NCBI GenBank assembly: GCA_017744355.1
Contig: JAGIBK010000004.1
Span: forward strand, 186,001-250,000
DNA from: a bacterium
GTDB lineage: Bacteria; Cyanobacteriota; Sericytochromatia; S15B-MN24; UBA4093
DNA: 64,000 bases
Reading direction: 5' to 3'
Below, in pieces: positions 27,706 to 35,387 of this stretch. The stretch's first letter is position 1; each line of letters starts with the position of its first letter. Both the position numbers and the translations under genes were made by a program. The notes beneath the pieces are model-generated. The model was not told the DNA's origin. It worked only from the letters and a program-made list of their open reading frames with translations, and made no database searches.

Positions 27706-28461
27706 ATGGGAAATCCGATCGGCCAGAACAAGAGCCCCTTCGGCCCCAAGGCCGGGGGCGGCCACGCCCTCAAAGAGGACGAGGGCTGGCTGCTCACCTA
27801 CGCCGACACCATCACCAACCTGATGGCCCTCTTCATCCTGATGCTCTCGGTCTCGACCATCAACCCGGCGGCCTTCGAGCAGGTCCAGTCCAAGCTCAAG
27901 AAGCAGTTCTCGGGCAAGGACGCCCCCAAGCCCATCGAGCAGATCGAGAAGCAGATCCAGAAGATCGTCGAAGCCAAGCACCTGGAAAAAGAGGTAGAAG
28001 TTTCCCGGGACGCCAAGGGGGTCGTGATCGAGTTCGCCTCGTCGGCGGTCTTCCAGCTGGGCAAGGCCGAGCTGCAGCCCATCATCAAGGGGGCCTTCAG
28101 CCAGATCGCCCACGAGATCAAGGCCAAGGACTACCGCAACTACACCATTGAGATCGAGGGCCACACCGACGACACCCCGATCAGGACCCCGGAGTTCCCG
28201 TCCAACTGGGAGCTTTCGAGCCGCCGCGCCACCAACGTCGTGCGCTTCATGATCGACCAAGACGTCGAGAAGACCCGCCTCAAGGCCGCGGGCTACGCCG
28301 ACATCTTCCCCAAGATGCCGAACCGGGACGCCCAAGGCCGGGCGATCGCAGCCAACCAGGCAAAGAACCGCCGGATCGTGATCCGGCTGGTGCCCGGCCT
28401 GCGCACCACCGACGTGAAGGTCCTCTCAGAAGCAGGCAAGCAAGCCCCAGCGGCTCATTAA
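27706..28461 (+). CDS. motB: Stator protein MotB (OmpA-like peptidoglycan-binding)
   Basis: 251 residues. Single TM at ~28-50 with the ion-carrying aspartate in the expected place (TYADTITNLMALF, D34). A helical plug/linker region (~60-95) precedes an OmpA-like domain with EIEGHTDDTPI and FPSNWELSSRRATNVVRF, which binds peptidoglycan. It starts 6 bases after motA. Whether it uses protons or sodium cannot be told safely from these residues. It completes a working stator; the only rotor candidate in the window is the FliF/FliG fusion of the same operon. Confidence 0.95.
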   Translation: MGNPIGQNKSPFGPKAGGGHALKEDEGWLLTYADTITNLMALFILMLSVSTINPAAFEQVQSKLKKQFSGKDAPKPIEQIEKQIQKIVEAKHLEKEVEVSRDAKGVVIEFASSAVFQLGKAELQPIIKGAFSQIAHEIKAKDYRNYTIEIEGHTDDTPIRTPEFPSNWELSSRRATNVVRFMIDQDVEKTRLKAAGYADIFPKMPNRDAQGRAIAANQAKNRRIVIRLVPGLRTTDVKVLSEAGKQAPAAH

Positions 28462-28511
28462 AACCCTTGGTCGTCCGGGCCTAACGCTCGCGCCTCCAAA
28501 ACGCCGACCAT

Positions 28512-28536
28512 GCCCTCCCGGTGCTACCGGGAGGGC
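28512..28536 (+). terminator. Hairpin at end of motor operon that includes the next gene's ribosome site
   Basis: Perfect 11-base stem, GCCCTCCCGGT / ACCGGGAGGGC, loop GCT. The right arm contains GGGAGG, the Shine-Dalgarno of the ATG at 28539. Only TT follows, so it is a poor classical terminator and may instead hide the ribosome site. Confidence 0.6.
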
Positions 28537-28538
28537 TT

Positions 28539-28961
28539 ATGCGTCATTGGACCCTGGGCTTGCCCCTCGCCATCGTCGTGGCCTTCCAGGCCCCCGCAGC
28601 CCGGGCCGAGGTGCGCGTCACCTTCGGCCTCAGCGCGAGCTTCGGGGCGGCCGAGAGCGGCCCGCGCTGGACGCTCGCCACCATGCCGGTCGGGGACGAC
28701 AAGCTCAAGCACTTCGTGGCGGGGCTTGCGATCGCCTGGGCCCTTTCGAGCGCGGGCTACGACCCGGGCCTGGCCCTCATGGGGGCGGGGGCCGCCGGGG
28801 CCCTCAAGGAGGCCCGTGACGCGGGATGGCTGCCGGGGCTCGGCCGGGGCGACGTGGAGCTTGCGGACTTCGCCTGGACCTTCGCCGGCGGGCTCAGCTA
28901 CCTCACCCTCCAGCGGATGCTCACGCAGCCCGAGCGGCCCTTCTCGCTTCACAATAATTAG
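28539..28961 (+). CDS. Small exported protein, YfiM/DUF2279-like
   Basis: 140 residues from the ATG at 28539 (GGGAGGG ahead). Signal peptide to about AARA (residue ~23). DDKLKHFVAGLAIAWALSS followed by GALKEARDA and DFAWTFAGGLSYL resembles the DUF2279/YfiM pattern (DK..HF.AG, then KE..D). Hydrophobic segments around 55-85 may associate with the membrane. Its ribosome site lies in the hairpin at 28512, so expression may be restrained. Function unknown. Confidence 0.7.
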   Translation: MRHWTLGLPLAIVVAFQAPAARAEVRVTFGLSASFGAAESGPRWTLATMPVGDDKLKHFVAGLAIAWALSSAGYDPGLALMGAGAAGALKEARDAGWLPGLGRGDVELADFAWTFAGGLSYLTLQRMLTQPERPFSLHNN

Positions 28962-29051
28962 GGCGCGGCGTCGGCGGAGCAGGCGGGCACATGTGCTACG
29001 CTCAGAGTAGGCAGAGAAGCGTCTGCCGCCATCGCGTACGGAGTTTGTTCG

Positions 29052-29339
29052 GTGCAACAGGAAGCCTCGATTTCGCAGGTCATCTACGAAGTCTATCGCT
29101 CGGGCCACTTGGCAAGTCAGGAGATCACCCTGAGGAACGACCTCGGCGAGGACTACCTGGCAGAGCTCGAAAGCAGCCTGCGCAAGGAAGGCTACAAGAT
29201 CCTCCGCCGCGAGCCCTTCCGCATGGTCTACGGCACCTCCGACGAGGAGTTCCGGATCACCATCAAGCCGGTCGTCACCGTCTCCATCGATCTGATGGAC
29301 AACCTGGTGATCCGTACCTTCCCGGACGAAACCCTCTAG
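29052..29339 (+). CDS. Small cytoplasmic protein, unknown function
   Basis: 95 residues from a GTG at 29052 (GGAG about 9 bases ahead). Pattern: short helix (SQVIYEVYRSGHLASQEI), a second helix (YLAELESSLRKEGYKIL), then three strands ending in VRTF-like sequence (LVIRTFPDETL). No Cys, no signal. It resembles a small adaptor fold. It stands alone between the YfiM-like gene and a lipoprotein. Confidence 0.65.
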   Translation: MQQEASISQVIYEVYRSGHLASQEITLRNDLGEDYLAELESSLRKEGYKILRREPFRMVYGTSDEEFRITIKPVVTVSIDLMDNLVIRTFPDETL

Positions 29340-29436
29340 CGGATCCGACGAACAACTTCAGCCAGCCTGACGCCCGCTTGCGTGCTAAGTTGGAGGCCCT
29401 ACGCGCCTTCGACGTCGCAAGCGAGGTGGCCTCGAC

Positions 29437-30513
29437 ATGCCCATGCGCCGCATGCTTCGCCGCATGTCCAGGGCGGCTGCGATCTTGGCGATCGCGGGCT
29501 GCACCCAGCGCGTGCTGCCTGAGAGCGGCCTGATCGCCCCTCCGAGCCCACCTCCTCTCACCTCGGCCACCCCCCAGCCCACGACACCCACGGGCGGCCC
29601 GGTCCCGATCCCCGTCCCACCCTGCCGCTTCATCGCCTTCACCGCCTGCCGCGCGGCCCATGGCCGGGCCTACGGCGGCCTCTTCCTGTGGGACGAGGCC
29701 CTCCAGGACATCTACCTGCTCGGCGGGGCCCTGGCGGGCCTGCCGCTCGACGACGCCTGCGAAGGGCTCGTGGCGATCGTCCCGCGCGCCCTGCCTGACG
29801 GCCGTGTGCTCTTTGCCTTCGAGCACACCCTCTACCTGTGGGAGCCCCTGACCGAGACCCGCGCCACCATCGCCTTCGACGCGCGCACCGGCTACGGCGG
29901 TGCGCGCGCCCGCATCAGCGTGGACGGCCGGCTCGTGGCCTACGTCAGCAACAAGGGCACGGTCGTCCTCAAGGAGACCGACGGCGCCTACTTCACCAAG
30001 ACCCGCGAGCTCACCAAGATCGCCGCCGAAGCCGAGGTCCGCGCCCAGAGCGGCCGCGACGGCATCGTCTACGACCTGGATCTGTCGGGCGACGGGCGAT
30101 GGCTCGCCGTCGTGCTCGGCGGGGTGCTGTACCTCTACGACGTCCTCACCCCGCACCTCTTCCAGCTCCTGCCCCTGAGCGGCGAGGCGCTGTCGGGCGA
30201 AAGCGACCGGATCAAGGAGGTGGCGATCGACTTCGACGGTCGCTTCGTCGCCTTCACCGCGGGGGAACGCCTCCTGGTCCTCGATCGTCAGAGCGGCCTC
30301 ATCGACAGCGTCCCGTACGCCAACCTCGGCTACGTCCTGGACGCACAGACGAGCTATCCGACAATGCCGCTCTTCTGCAACGACGGGCGCGGCCTGCTGT
30401 TCACGCTCCAGTCCTACGAGCGGCGCCGGATCCTCAAGTACGACCTGGTCGACGAGACCCTGCGCGGCATGACCCTCCTCAACAACGCCCTGGGCGCCCT
30501 GCCCCCGGGTTAA
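29437..30513 (+). CDS. Lipoprotein with TolB/WD-like beta-propeller
   Basis: 358 residues. Arg-rich n-region, hydrophobic core and lipobox IAGC (~Cys22, counted from the ATG at 29437; ATGs at 29443 and further in are also possible). A Pro/Thr spacer follows (~30-60). The rest contains propeller-like repeats: GRLVAYVSNKGTVVLKETD, GRWLAVVLGGVLYLYDV, GRFVAFTAGERLLVLDRQ. These resemble TolB-type WD40 blades of periplasmic proteins. Partner unknown. Confidence 0.82.
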   Translation: MPMRRMLRRMSRAAAILAIAGCTQRVLPESGLIAPPSPPPLTSATPQPTTPTGGPVPIPVPPCRFIAFTACRAAHGRAYGGLFLWDEALQDIYLLGGALAGLPLDDACEGLVAIVPRALPDGRVLFAFEHTLYLWEPLTETRATIAFDARTGYGGARARISVDGRLVAYVSNKGTVVLKETDGAYFTKTRELTKIAAEAEVRAQSGRDGIVYDLDLSGDGRWLAVVLGGVLYLYDVLTPHLFQLLPLSGEALSGESDRIKEVAIDFDGRFVAFTAGERLLVLDRQSGLIDSVPYANLGYVLDAQTSYPTMPLFCNDGRGLLFTLQSYERRRILKYDLVDETLRGMTLLNNALGALPPG

Positions 30514-30606
30514 CCGCCTCAGCGAAAAGCTTCACCTGGCTTTAAGAGAAGGAGGGCCGATCCGCGGGAATAGAACCCTTGCCTGCTGCCCGAGGGTCCT
30601 GTCCGC

Positions 30607-31452
30607 ATGAACGTCTCTTCCTTCTCCACCACCCTCACCCTCCCCCGCGCGCCGCGCCCCGCTCAGGAGGCGCAGCCGGCGCCGGAGGCGCGCAGCACCG
30701 CGAAGCCGCGCAGCGTCATCGACAACCTGGTGACCACCAACAAGGCCATGGTCGAGCAGGTCGTCGAGGACGTCGAAAGCGTCGTCTCGAACCCCCTGGG
30801 CGCCCTCAAGACCATGGTCCAGGGCATGTTCCACCCCCTCTTGCACCCGACCGAAACCCTGCGCGGCGCCATCGAGGACATCAAGGCGGATCCGGTGAAG
30901 GGCACGGTCGATGCCATCTCGACCGCCACTGGCGTCGCCTTCGTCGGCTCGGTGATTCTGACGGCCGCCGCCGTCCTCGCCGCGCCCCTGACGGGCGGCG
31001 CGAGCCTCGCTTTGGCCTCGGGGGCGATGGCCTTCGGCAACGTGATCGCTTATGCCTGCATCGCTTCCAACACCGCAGGCATCCTCATGCACCAGGTCCG
31101 GGGCGCTCTGGCCGACACCGAGGAGCAAGCCAAGCAAGAAGGCCGCGACATGGCCGCCTATGTCGAAGACCAGGCCTTGCTCGCCGCCACCTGGGTGCTC
31201 GGCGACGCGGCCCAGGCCAAGCTCTTCCCGGACAAACCCAACCTCCCGGGCTTCAAGGCCCGCCCCGCCAACGGCTGGCTCCTCAACAACGGCATCGGGC
31301 TGACCGGGGTCTACGACGAGCCCGAAGAGCAGGCAACAGAGCTCGCCGTGCGCCAGGCGCCGGGCAAGAGCGATCGCCTCACCCTCTCCAAGACCGCCGC
31401 AGCAGCCTCGCGACAGGCGCCTGGCACCTCGCCTCGAACAGCGGAGTTGTAA
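30607..31452 (+). CDS. Effector-like protein with central hydrophobic hairpin, unknown function
   Basis: 281 residues, no Sec signal. The N-terminus is low-complexity (Ser/Thr, then Pro/Ala/Glu-rich to ~35). Residues ~98-160 contain two long hydrophobic helices (GVAFVGSVILTAAAVLAAPL; LALASGAMAFGNVIAYACIA), flanked by amphipathic helices; the C-terminus is polar and disordered. Such an arrangement occurs in membrane-inserting effectors and pore-formers but is not diagnostic. The upstream element ACCTGGCTTTAAGAG resembles one before the papain-like gene at 18835. Confidence 0.65.
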   Translation: MNVSSFSTTLTLPRAPRPAQEAQPAPEARSTAKPRSVIDNLVTTNKAMVEQVVEDVESVVSNPLGALKTMVQGMFHPLLHPTETLRGAIEDIKADPVKGTVDAISTATGVAFVGSVILTAAAVLAAPLTGGASLALASGAMAFGNVIAYACIASNTAGILMHQVRGALADTEEQAKQEGRDMAAYVEDQALLAATWVLGDAAQAKLFPDKPNLPGFKARPANGWLLNNGIGLTGVYDEPEEQATELAVRQAPGKSDRLTLSKTAAAASRQAPGTSPRTAEL

Positions 31453-31482
31453 AGAACGCTGAAGCTCGGTAAGATCGTCTTC

Positions 31483-32253
31483 ATGGCCCGGAAGACGCAT
31501 CTCTGCTTCGACTCACACATCGGGCGCCTCAAGCCGGAAAACATCCGTAACCGCGAGGCGGCTTGTCCGCTCTGCGCGCGTGACCAGCTCGTCGAGATCC
31601 TGGCCGAAGAAGGCCCCATCATCTGGGTCAAGAACAAGTTCCCGGTCTTGCAAGAAGCCTTCCAGACGGTGCTCATCGAGACGGACGCCTGCGACTCCGA
31701 GCTCTCGGAGTACGCGCCCGCGCACCTGCACCGCCTCATCCGCTTCGGCGTCGCGCGCTGGCAGGAGATGATCGCAAGCGGCGAGTACGCCTCGGTCCTC
31801 TTCTACAAGAACCACGGCCCCAACTCGGGCGGCAGCTTGCGCCACCCCCACATGCAGATCGTGGGCCTGCACCACATCGACTACCGCGAGCAACTCGTCG
31901 AGGAGCACTTCGAAGGGCTTCTCATCCACCAGGAGGCCGGGCTCTCGTTCAACCTCTCGACCCGCCCCCGCATGGGCTTCTTCGAGTTCAACGTGCTCCT
32001 GCACGACATGCAGGCCATCGACCGGATGGCGGACATGGTCCAGGTGGCGACGCACCACGTCCTGAACCACTTCCACTACGCCTGCAACAGCTACAACCTC
32101 TTCTTCTACGAGCGGGGCGCAGGGCTCGCGGTCAAGGTCGTGCCGCGCTTCGTCGTCTCACCCCTCTTCGTGGGCTTCGCCATCCCCCAGGTCTCGAACC
32201 GGATCGAGGAAGTAGCGGCCGAGATCCGAGCGCGCTACTTCGACGCCCCCTGA
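31483..32253 (+). CDS. GalT-like/DUF4931-type HIT-superfamily protein
   Basis: 256 residues. CPLCARD supplies a zinc-type CxxC, and SLRHPHMQIVGL carries the HPHxQ motif of galactose-1-phosphate uridylyltransferase-like nucleotidyl transferases, whose central His forms the nucleotidyl intermediate. A downstream FHYACNSYNLFFY segment resembles the C-terminal part of DUF4931 proteins. It is likely a cytoplasmic nucleotidyl transferase or phosphorylase with an unknown sugar phosphate. No sugar pathway genes surround it, so substrate cannot be inferred. Confidence 0.78.
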   Translation: MARKTHLCFDSHIGRLKPENIRNREAACPLCARDQLVEILAEEGPIIWVKNKFPVLQEAFQTVLIETDACDSELSEYAPAHLHRLIRFGVARWQEMIASGEYASVLFYKNHGPNSGGSLRHPHMQIVGLHHIDYREQLVEEHFEGLLIHQEAGLSFNLSTRPRMGFFEFNVLLHDMQAIDRMADMVQVATHHVLNHFHYACNSYNLFFYERGAGLAVKVVPRFVVSPLFVGFAIPQVSNRIEEVAAEIRARYFDAP

Positions 32254-32260
32254 GACGCCT

Positions 32261-33055
32261 TCACGCCATCAGGTGCAGGATGCGCTCGAACAAGGCGCTC
32301 ACCTGCCGACGCTCGCCTTCGCCGAGCTGCGCGTAGCCCTGGAGCGAAGGTTTTGGGTCGACGTCGAGGACGGCCGGCGCGCCGGCATGACGCACGAGGT
32401 CGATCGCCCCGAAAAAGAGGCCACAGCGCTTAAGAGTCTCGATCGCAAGGGCCTCGCTGGCTCCTGGCAGGACACAAGCCTCTTGCGCTCCGCCCTGTCG
32501 CGCACCCGTACCGAGCAAGAGATCTTCACCCGCAAAAGCAGGCGGCTTCGGGCGATAGGCGAGGACGACCTCATCCCCGAGCACGATTGCGCGGCTCACC
32601 TCGCCGGGGACCCGCTCCTGCAAGACGAAGCGATCCCGCACCATCGCCTGCCGGACGAGCGCCTCGCCGGAAGCGATGAGGTGTGCGCCGGGCATCACCC
32701 AATCGAAAGAGCGCAAGACGAGCGGATAGCCCAAGGCTTCAGCCGATGCGGCGACCCTCGTAAGTCCTTCCTCTTCCGAAGCCCCCCTCTCCCAGACGGC
32801 GAAGGGCGGCAACGGCAGGCCCTCGCGCGCGAGAAAGGGCAAGAGCTTGCCATGCTGAGCGGCCACCAGGGCCGAGGTCGCCGGGTTCAGGTCGAAGTCC
32901 TGGCTGCGCAGGTAGCGGATGCGCCCGTCGGGGTACACCAGCTGGGCCGCATGACCGAACTCCGGCTCGAGGCGCAGGTCGATCCCCAGGCGCCAAGCCA
33001 CGGGCGCCAGCGTGCGGAACAGGAACGGCAACGGCCGGCCGCGGCCCAGGAGCAT
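32261..33055 (-). CDS. ATP-grasp ligase-like protein 2 of a tandem pair
   Basis: 264 residues from the ATG at 33055 (an adjacent GTG at 33058 is the alternative; both overlap the upstream stop). ATP-grasp features: LGYPLVLRSFDWVMPGAHLI (N-terminal ATP-binding loop), RFVLQERVPGEVSRAIVLGD, and the metal-binding end GAIDLVRHAGAPAVLDVDPKPS. The last motif has D-V-D-P in place of the E-x-N usual in active enzymes (its partner has LEVNAAPEF), so activity may be altered. It shares an N-terminal YPDGRIRYL...DLNPA motif with its partner. Confidence 0.78.
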   Translation of the reverse strand: MLLGRGRPLPFLFRTLAPVAWRLGIDLRLEPEFGHAAQLVYPDGRIRYLRSQDFDLNPATSALVAAQHGKLLPFLAREGLPLPPFAVWERGASEEEGLTRVAASAEALGYPLVLRSFDWVMPGAHLIASGEALVRQAMVRDRFVLQERVPGEVSRAIVLGDEVVLAYRPKPPAFAGEDLLLGTGARQGGAQEACVLPGASEALAIETLKRCGLFFGAIDLVRHAGAPAVLDVDPKPSLQGYAQLGEGERRQVSALFERILHLMA

Positions 33056-34038
33056 CACGGACGGCCCTCCCCCATCGCCAGGATCATGCGCTCCATCAGG
33101 GCCTCGACCTGCCGGTCCTGCTCGGCGCCGATGCAGGCGAAGTCGTCGAACTCCGGAGCGGCATTGACCTCGAGCAGGGCGTAGCTGCCGGGCTGGGTGG
33201 GATCGACGATCAGGTCGATCCCACAGAGGCGCAAGCCCGCACAGCGAGCGATCGCAAGCGCCATCGGCTCCAAGAAAGGCGGCAGCGCTGCCTCCGGCAC
33301 CTGCGTCGGCCCCGCGGCGCCGAGCCTCACCTGGGCACGCACATCGAGCGGCAGGACGTCGCGCAGGGTCCAGCCCTGTCGGGCCAGGTAGGTCTCGACC
33401 TCGGCGGAATCGGCCCGCACGGCGGTCTCCTCCCCGCGCTCGGCGCGCCAGGCGAGATGCGCCGCGAGCAGCTCCTCGACCGTCCTGCGCCCGTCGCCCA
33501 CCACCTCGAGCGGCGTCTTCACGTAAGCAAGCTCGAGCCGGCCGTCGAAGACGACCAGGCGGTACTCGACGCCGCGCGCGAGGCGCTGGAGCAAGAACAT
33601 GGGATCCAGCGCGAGCACGTGCGGCAAGGCGGCCTCCAGTTCTTCGCGTGACGCGACGAGATGGACGCCGTTCCCGTAGGTCTGGCAGCTCGGCTTGAGG
33701 ACGAGCGGATAGCCGAGACGCTCGGCAAACGCGACGGCAGCGGCCTCGTTCTTGGTGGAGCGATGGCGCGAGGCCCAGGCGTCGGCGAAGAAGAAATCGA
33801 ACTCCGGGACAGCGAAGCCCGAGCGCCTCAGGAAATGCAGGGACCAGGCCTTCACCCGCGCCATGTCCGCCGCCGCGGCCGGATTCAGGTCGGTCGCGCT
33901 CCCCGAAAGGTGTCGCACCTGGCCGTTGGGGTAGTGCAAGCGCAAGACTCGCCGGTCGCCATCAAGGGCGAAATGGCCTATCCCATGCCGATCGCAGATC
34001 GCGCCGGCCCGCTCGACGAGCCCGGGGACAGCGCGCAA
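33055..34038 (-). CDS. ATP-grasp ligase (cyanophycin synthetase/RimK-like) 1 of a tandem pair
   Basis: 327 residues from a TTG at 34038 (AAGG about 6 bases ahead). ATP-grasp motifs: LGYPLVLKPSCQTYGNGVHL, GVEYRLVVFDGRLELAYVK, GDGRRTVEELLAAH (typical of cyanophycin synthetase-like ligases), and CGIDLIVDP...ALLEVNAAPEF at the C-terminus with the metal-binding E-x-N. Such enzymes join a carboxylate to an amine through an acyl-phosphate. It follows a lipoprotein gene by 8 bases and overlaps its partner, so both ligases are co-made. Substrate unknown; no precursor peptide is adjacent. Confidence 0.85.
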   Translation of the reverse strand: MRAVPGLVERAGAICDRHGIGHFALDGDRRVLRLHYPNGQVRHLSGSATDLNPAAAADMARVKAWSLHFLRRSGFAVPEFDFFFADAWASRHRSTKNEAAAVAFAERLGYPLVLKPSCQTYGNGVHLVASREELEAALPHVLALDPMFLLQRLARGVEYRLVVFDGRLELAYVKTPLEVVGDGRRTVEELLAAHLAWRAERGEETAVRADSAEVETYLARQGWTLRDVLPLDVRAQVRLGAAGPTQVPEAALPPFLEPMALAIARCAGLRLCGIDLIVDPTQPGSYALLEVNAAPEFDDFACIGAEQDRQVEALMERMILAMGEGRP

Positions 34039-34046
34039 GCTCAGCC

Positions 34047-34640
34047 TTAGCCCTCTCCGCCGGACGGGCTCGGCGAGGGGGTCGGGTCGACGAACGTCAT
34101 GCTCTCGTCCTCGTGGACCACCGAGCCCGGCGTGACCACGATCGTCCCGCTCGCCGTCGCGGAGAACAGCCGATCGACCAGTCGAACCGGCAACGCCGCC
34201 AGGGTCGGCCGCGTGTTGCGCCCGATGCTCACGTCCACATGAGAGCCGGTGGCCGTCTGCGAGATGAGATCATCGGTGGCCGTGCCCGAGGCCTTGTAGG
34301 CGAAGGCACGGAAGCGATAGGTCGTATCGGAGTGAAGGTTGTTGAAGGTCACGGACCCCCCGAGCGACGCGCGCGGCACGTCGGCCGTCACCGGCACGCC
34401 GCCCCGCACCACCTGCGTCTCCACGGAACCATCGACGGTATAGAGCCCGATGACGAGGTGCTCGATGTCCTGGGCGCGGTAAGGTGTCAGGTCGGGCTGA
34501 GTCTGCGTCTGATAATCAGCCGCAGAAACGACCGGCCGCAAGGTCACGGCGAGGTCTTCCGCGATCGCGGTACCGTGGAGAGGAACCGTGCAAGCGCCCA
34601 GCACGAGCGGGAAAGCCGGCAGCAAGTAAGACGGTTTCAA
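34047..34640 (-). CDS. Lipoprotein of the tandem family, TTG start
   Basis: 197 residues if the TTG at 34640 is used; it has GGAGG 6 bases ahead and gives MKPSYLLPAFPLVLGAC with the lipobox. The frame extends upstream but without a ribosome site. The core motif shared with 36995, 37917, 38847 and 39745 is present: LVIGLYTVDGSVETQVVRGG, then NNLHSDTTYRFRAFAYKASG and TATDDLIS. The C-terminus is short (PTPSPSPSGGEG). It lies directly upstream of the ATP-grasp pair. Confidence 0.8.
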   Translation of the reverse strand: MKPSYLLPAFPLVLGACTVPLHGTAIAEDLAVTLRPVVSAADYQTQTQPDLTPYRAQDIEHLVIGLYTVDGSVETQVVRGGVPVTADVPRASLGGSVTFNNLHSDTTYRFRAFAYKASGTATDDLISQTATGSHVDVSIGRNTRPTLAALPVRLVDRLFSATASGTIVVTPGSVVHEDESMTFVDPTPSPSPSGGEG

Positions 34641-34770
34641 GAGCAACCTCCAGGAGTGCGAAAAAAGCCTTTCGGGAAACACGACAAGACCCTATGCGCC
34701 AGACACATGACGACGAGGCGAGGGATCACTCTCCGTAAATCGAGGGCGACCAATCGCAATCAAAGCGGAA

Positions 34771-35367
34771 TCAGCGGAACGCTTCGATCTCGGTCAGGTA
34801 GGTGCCAGGGATGATGCTCAGTGAGGCATCTCCTCCGGCTCCGAAGGCCTTGCCCTTCAGGGTCACGGGCACCTCCGCGGCGGCGGGCTTCTCCTCGTCC
34901 GGCACCTTGATCTCGAGGGTCGACGAGGCCTCTTCCGAGATCAGGTCGATACTCGCCGTCCCTGCCGCCGTGAAGGCGAAGGCACGTACCCGGTAGGTCG
35001 CGCTCGGGTGGAGGTTGGCGAAGGTGATGGACTGATCGAGGGCCTCCGTGGGCACGTCCAGGGTCACCGGGTTCCCCTTCGGGTCGATGATCGCGCTCTC
35101 CGTCCCGTCTTCGACCTTATACAGCGCGAATAGCACGTGCTTCACGTCCGCGCGCACGTAGGGCGTGAGTACCGCCTGGGTGGAGAAGCCCTCGGGCCGG
35201 GTGACGTAACCGATCTCGTGGATCATGGGCGTCAGGACCAAGGAGGCCTTGCCCGCCGCGGCGAGGGTGCCCGCCGTCAGCTGCGGCACTTTCCCGAGCG
35301 GCACGTAGACGCAGCCTGCCAGGAGGGCGCCACCGAGTAGCGCGAGAATGAGCTTGTTCGAGGACAT
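34771..35367 (-). CDS. Lipoprotein of the tandem family
   Basis: 198 residues; the ATG at 35367 follows GGAGGAAG. Lipobox LLAGC (~Cys18), then VYVPLGKVPQL, which also follows the lipid cysteine in the paralogue at 38847 (AYVPLGKVPQLD). The shared core is ALYKVEDGTESAII and FANLHPSATYRVRAFAFTAAG. The domain resembles an FN3-like beta-sandwich. Shorter than its paralogues because it lacks the variable C-terminal domain. Confidence 0.8.
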   Translation of the reverse strand: MSSNKLILALLGGALLAGCVYVPLGKVPQLTAGTLAAAGKASLVLTPMIHEIGYVTRPEGFSTQAVLTPYVRADVKHVLFALYKVEDGTESAIIDPKGNPVTLDVPTEALDQSITFANLHPSATYRVRAFAFTAAGTASIDLISEEASSTLEIKVPDEEKPAAAEVPVTLKGKAFGAGGDASLSIIPGTYLTEIEAFR

Positions 35368-35387
35368 GGTTCGCTTCCTCCGTGGGA

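Noticed and set aside
24961-28335. Very long open frame (over 1100 codons) antisense to the motor operon
   Set aside because: It has His/Gly/Asp-rich low-complexity composition typical of an antisense frame in GC-rich DNA, and the plus-strand genes show clear family motifs.
26872-28461. MotA/MotB pair as a Zorya anti-phage system
   Set aside because: The stator is of the ordinary flagellar type with a peptidoglycan-binding OmpA domain, and no ZorC/D/E helicase or nuclease genes are nearby.
32261-34038. ATP-grasp pair as the maturation enzymes of the RiPP trio
   Set aside because: They lie about 26 kb away in another operon, and NHLP leaders are not the usual partners of graspetide ligases. 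Kept as separate observations.
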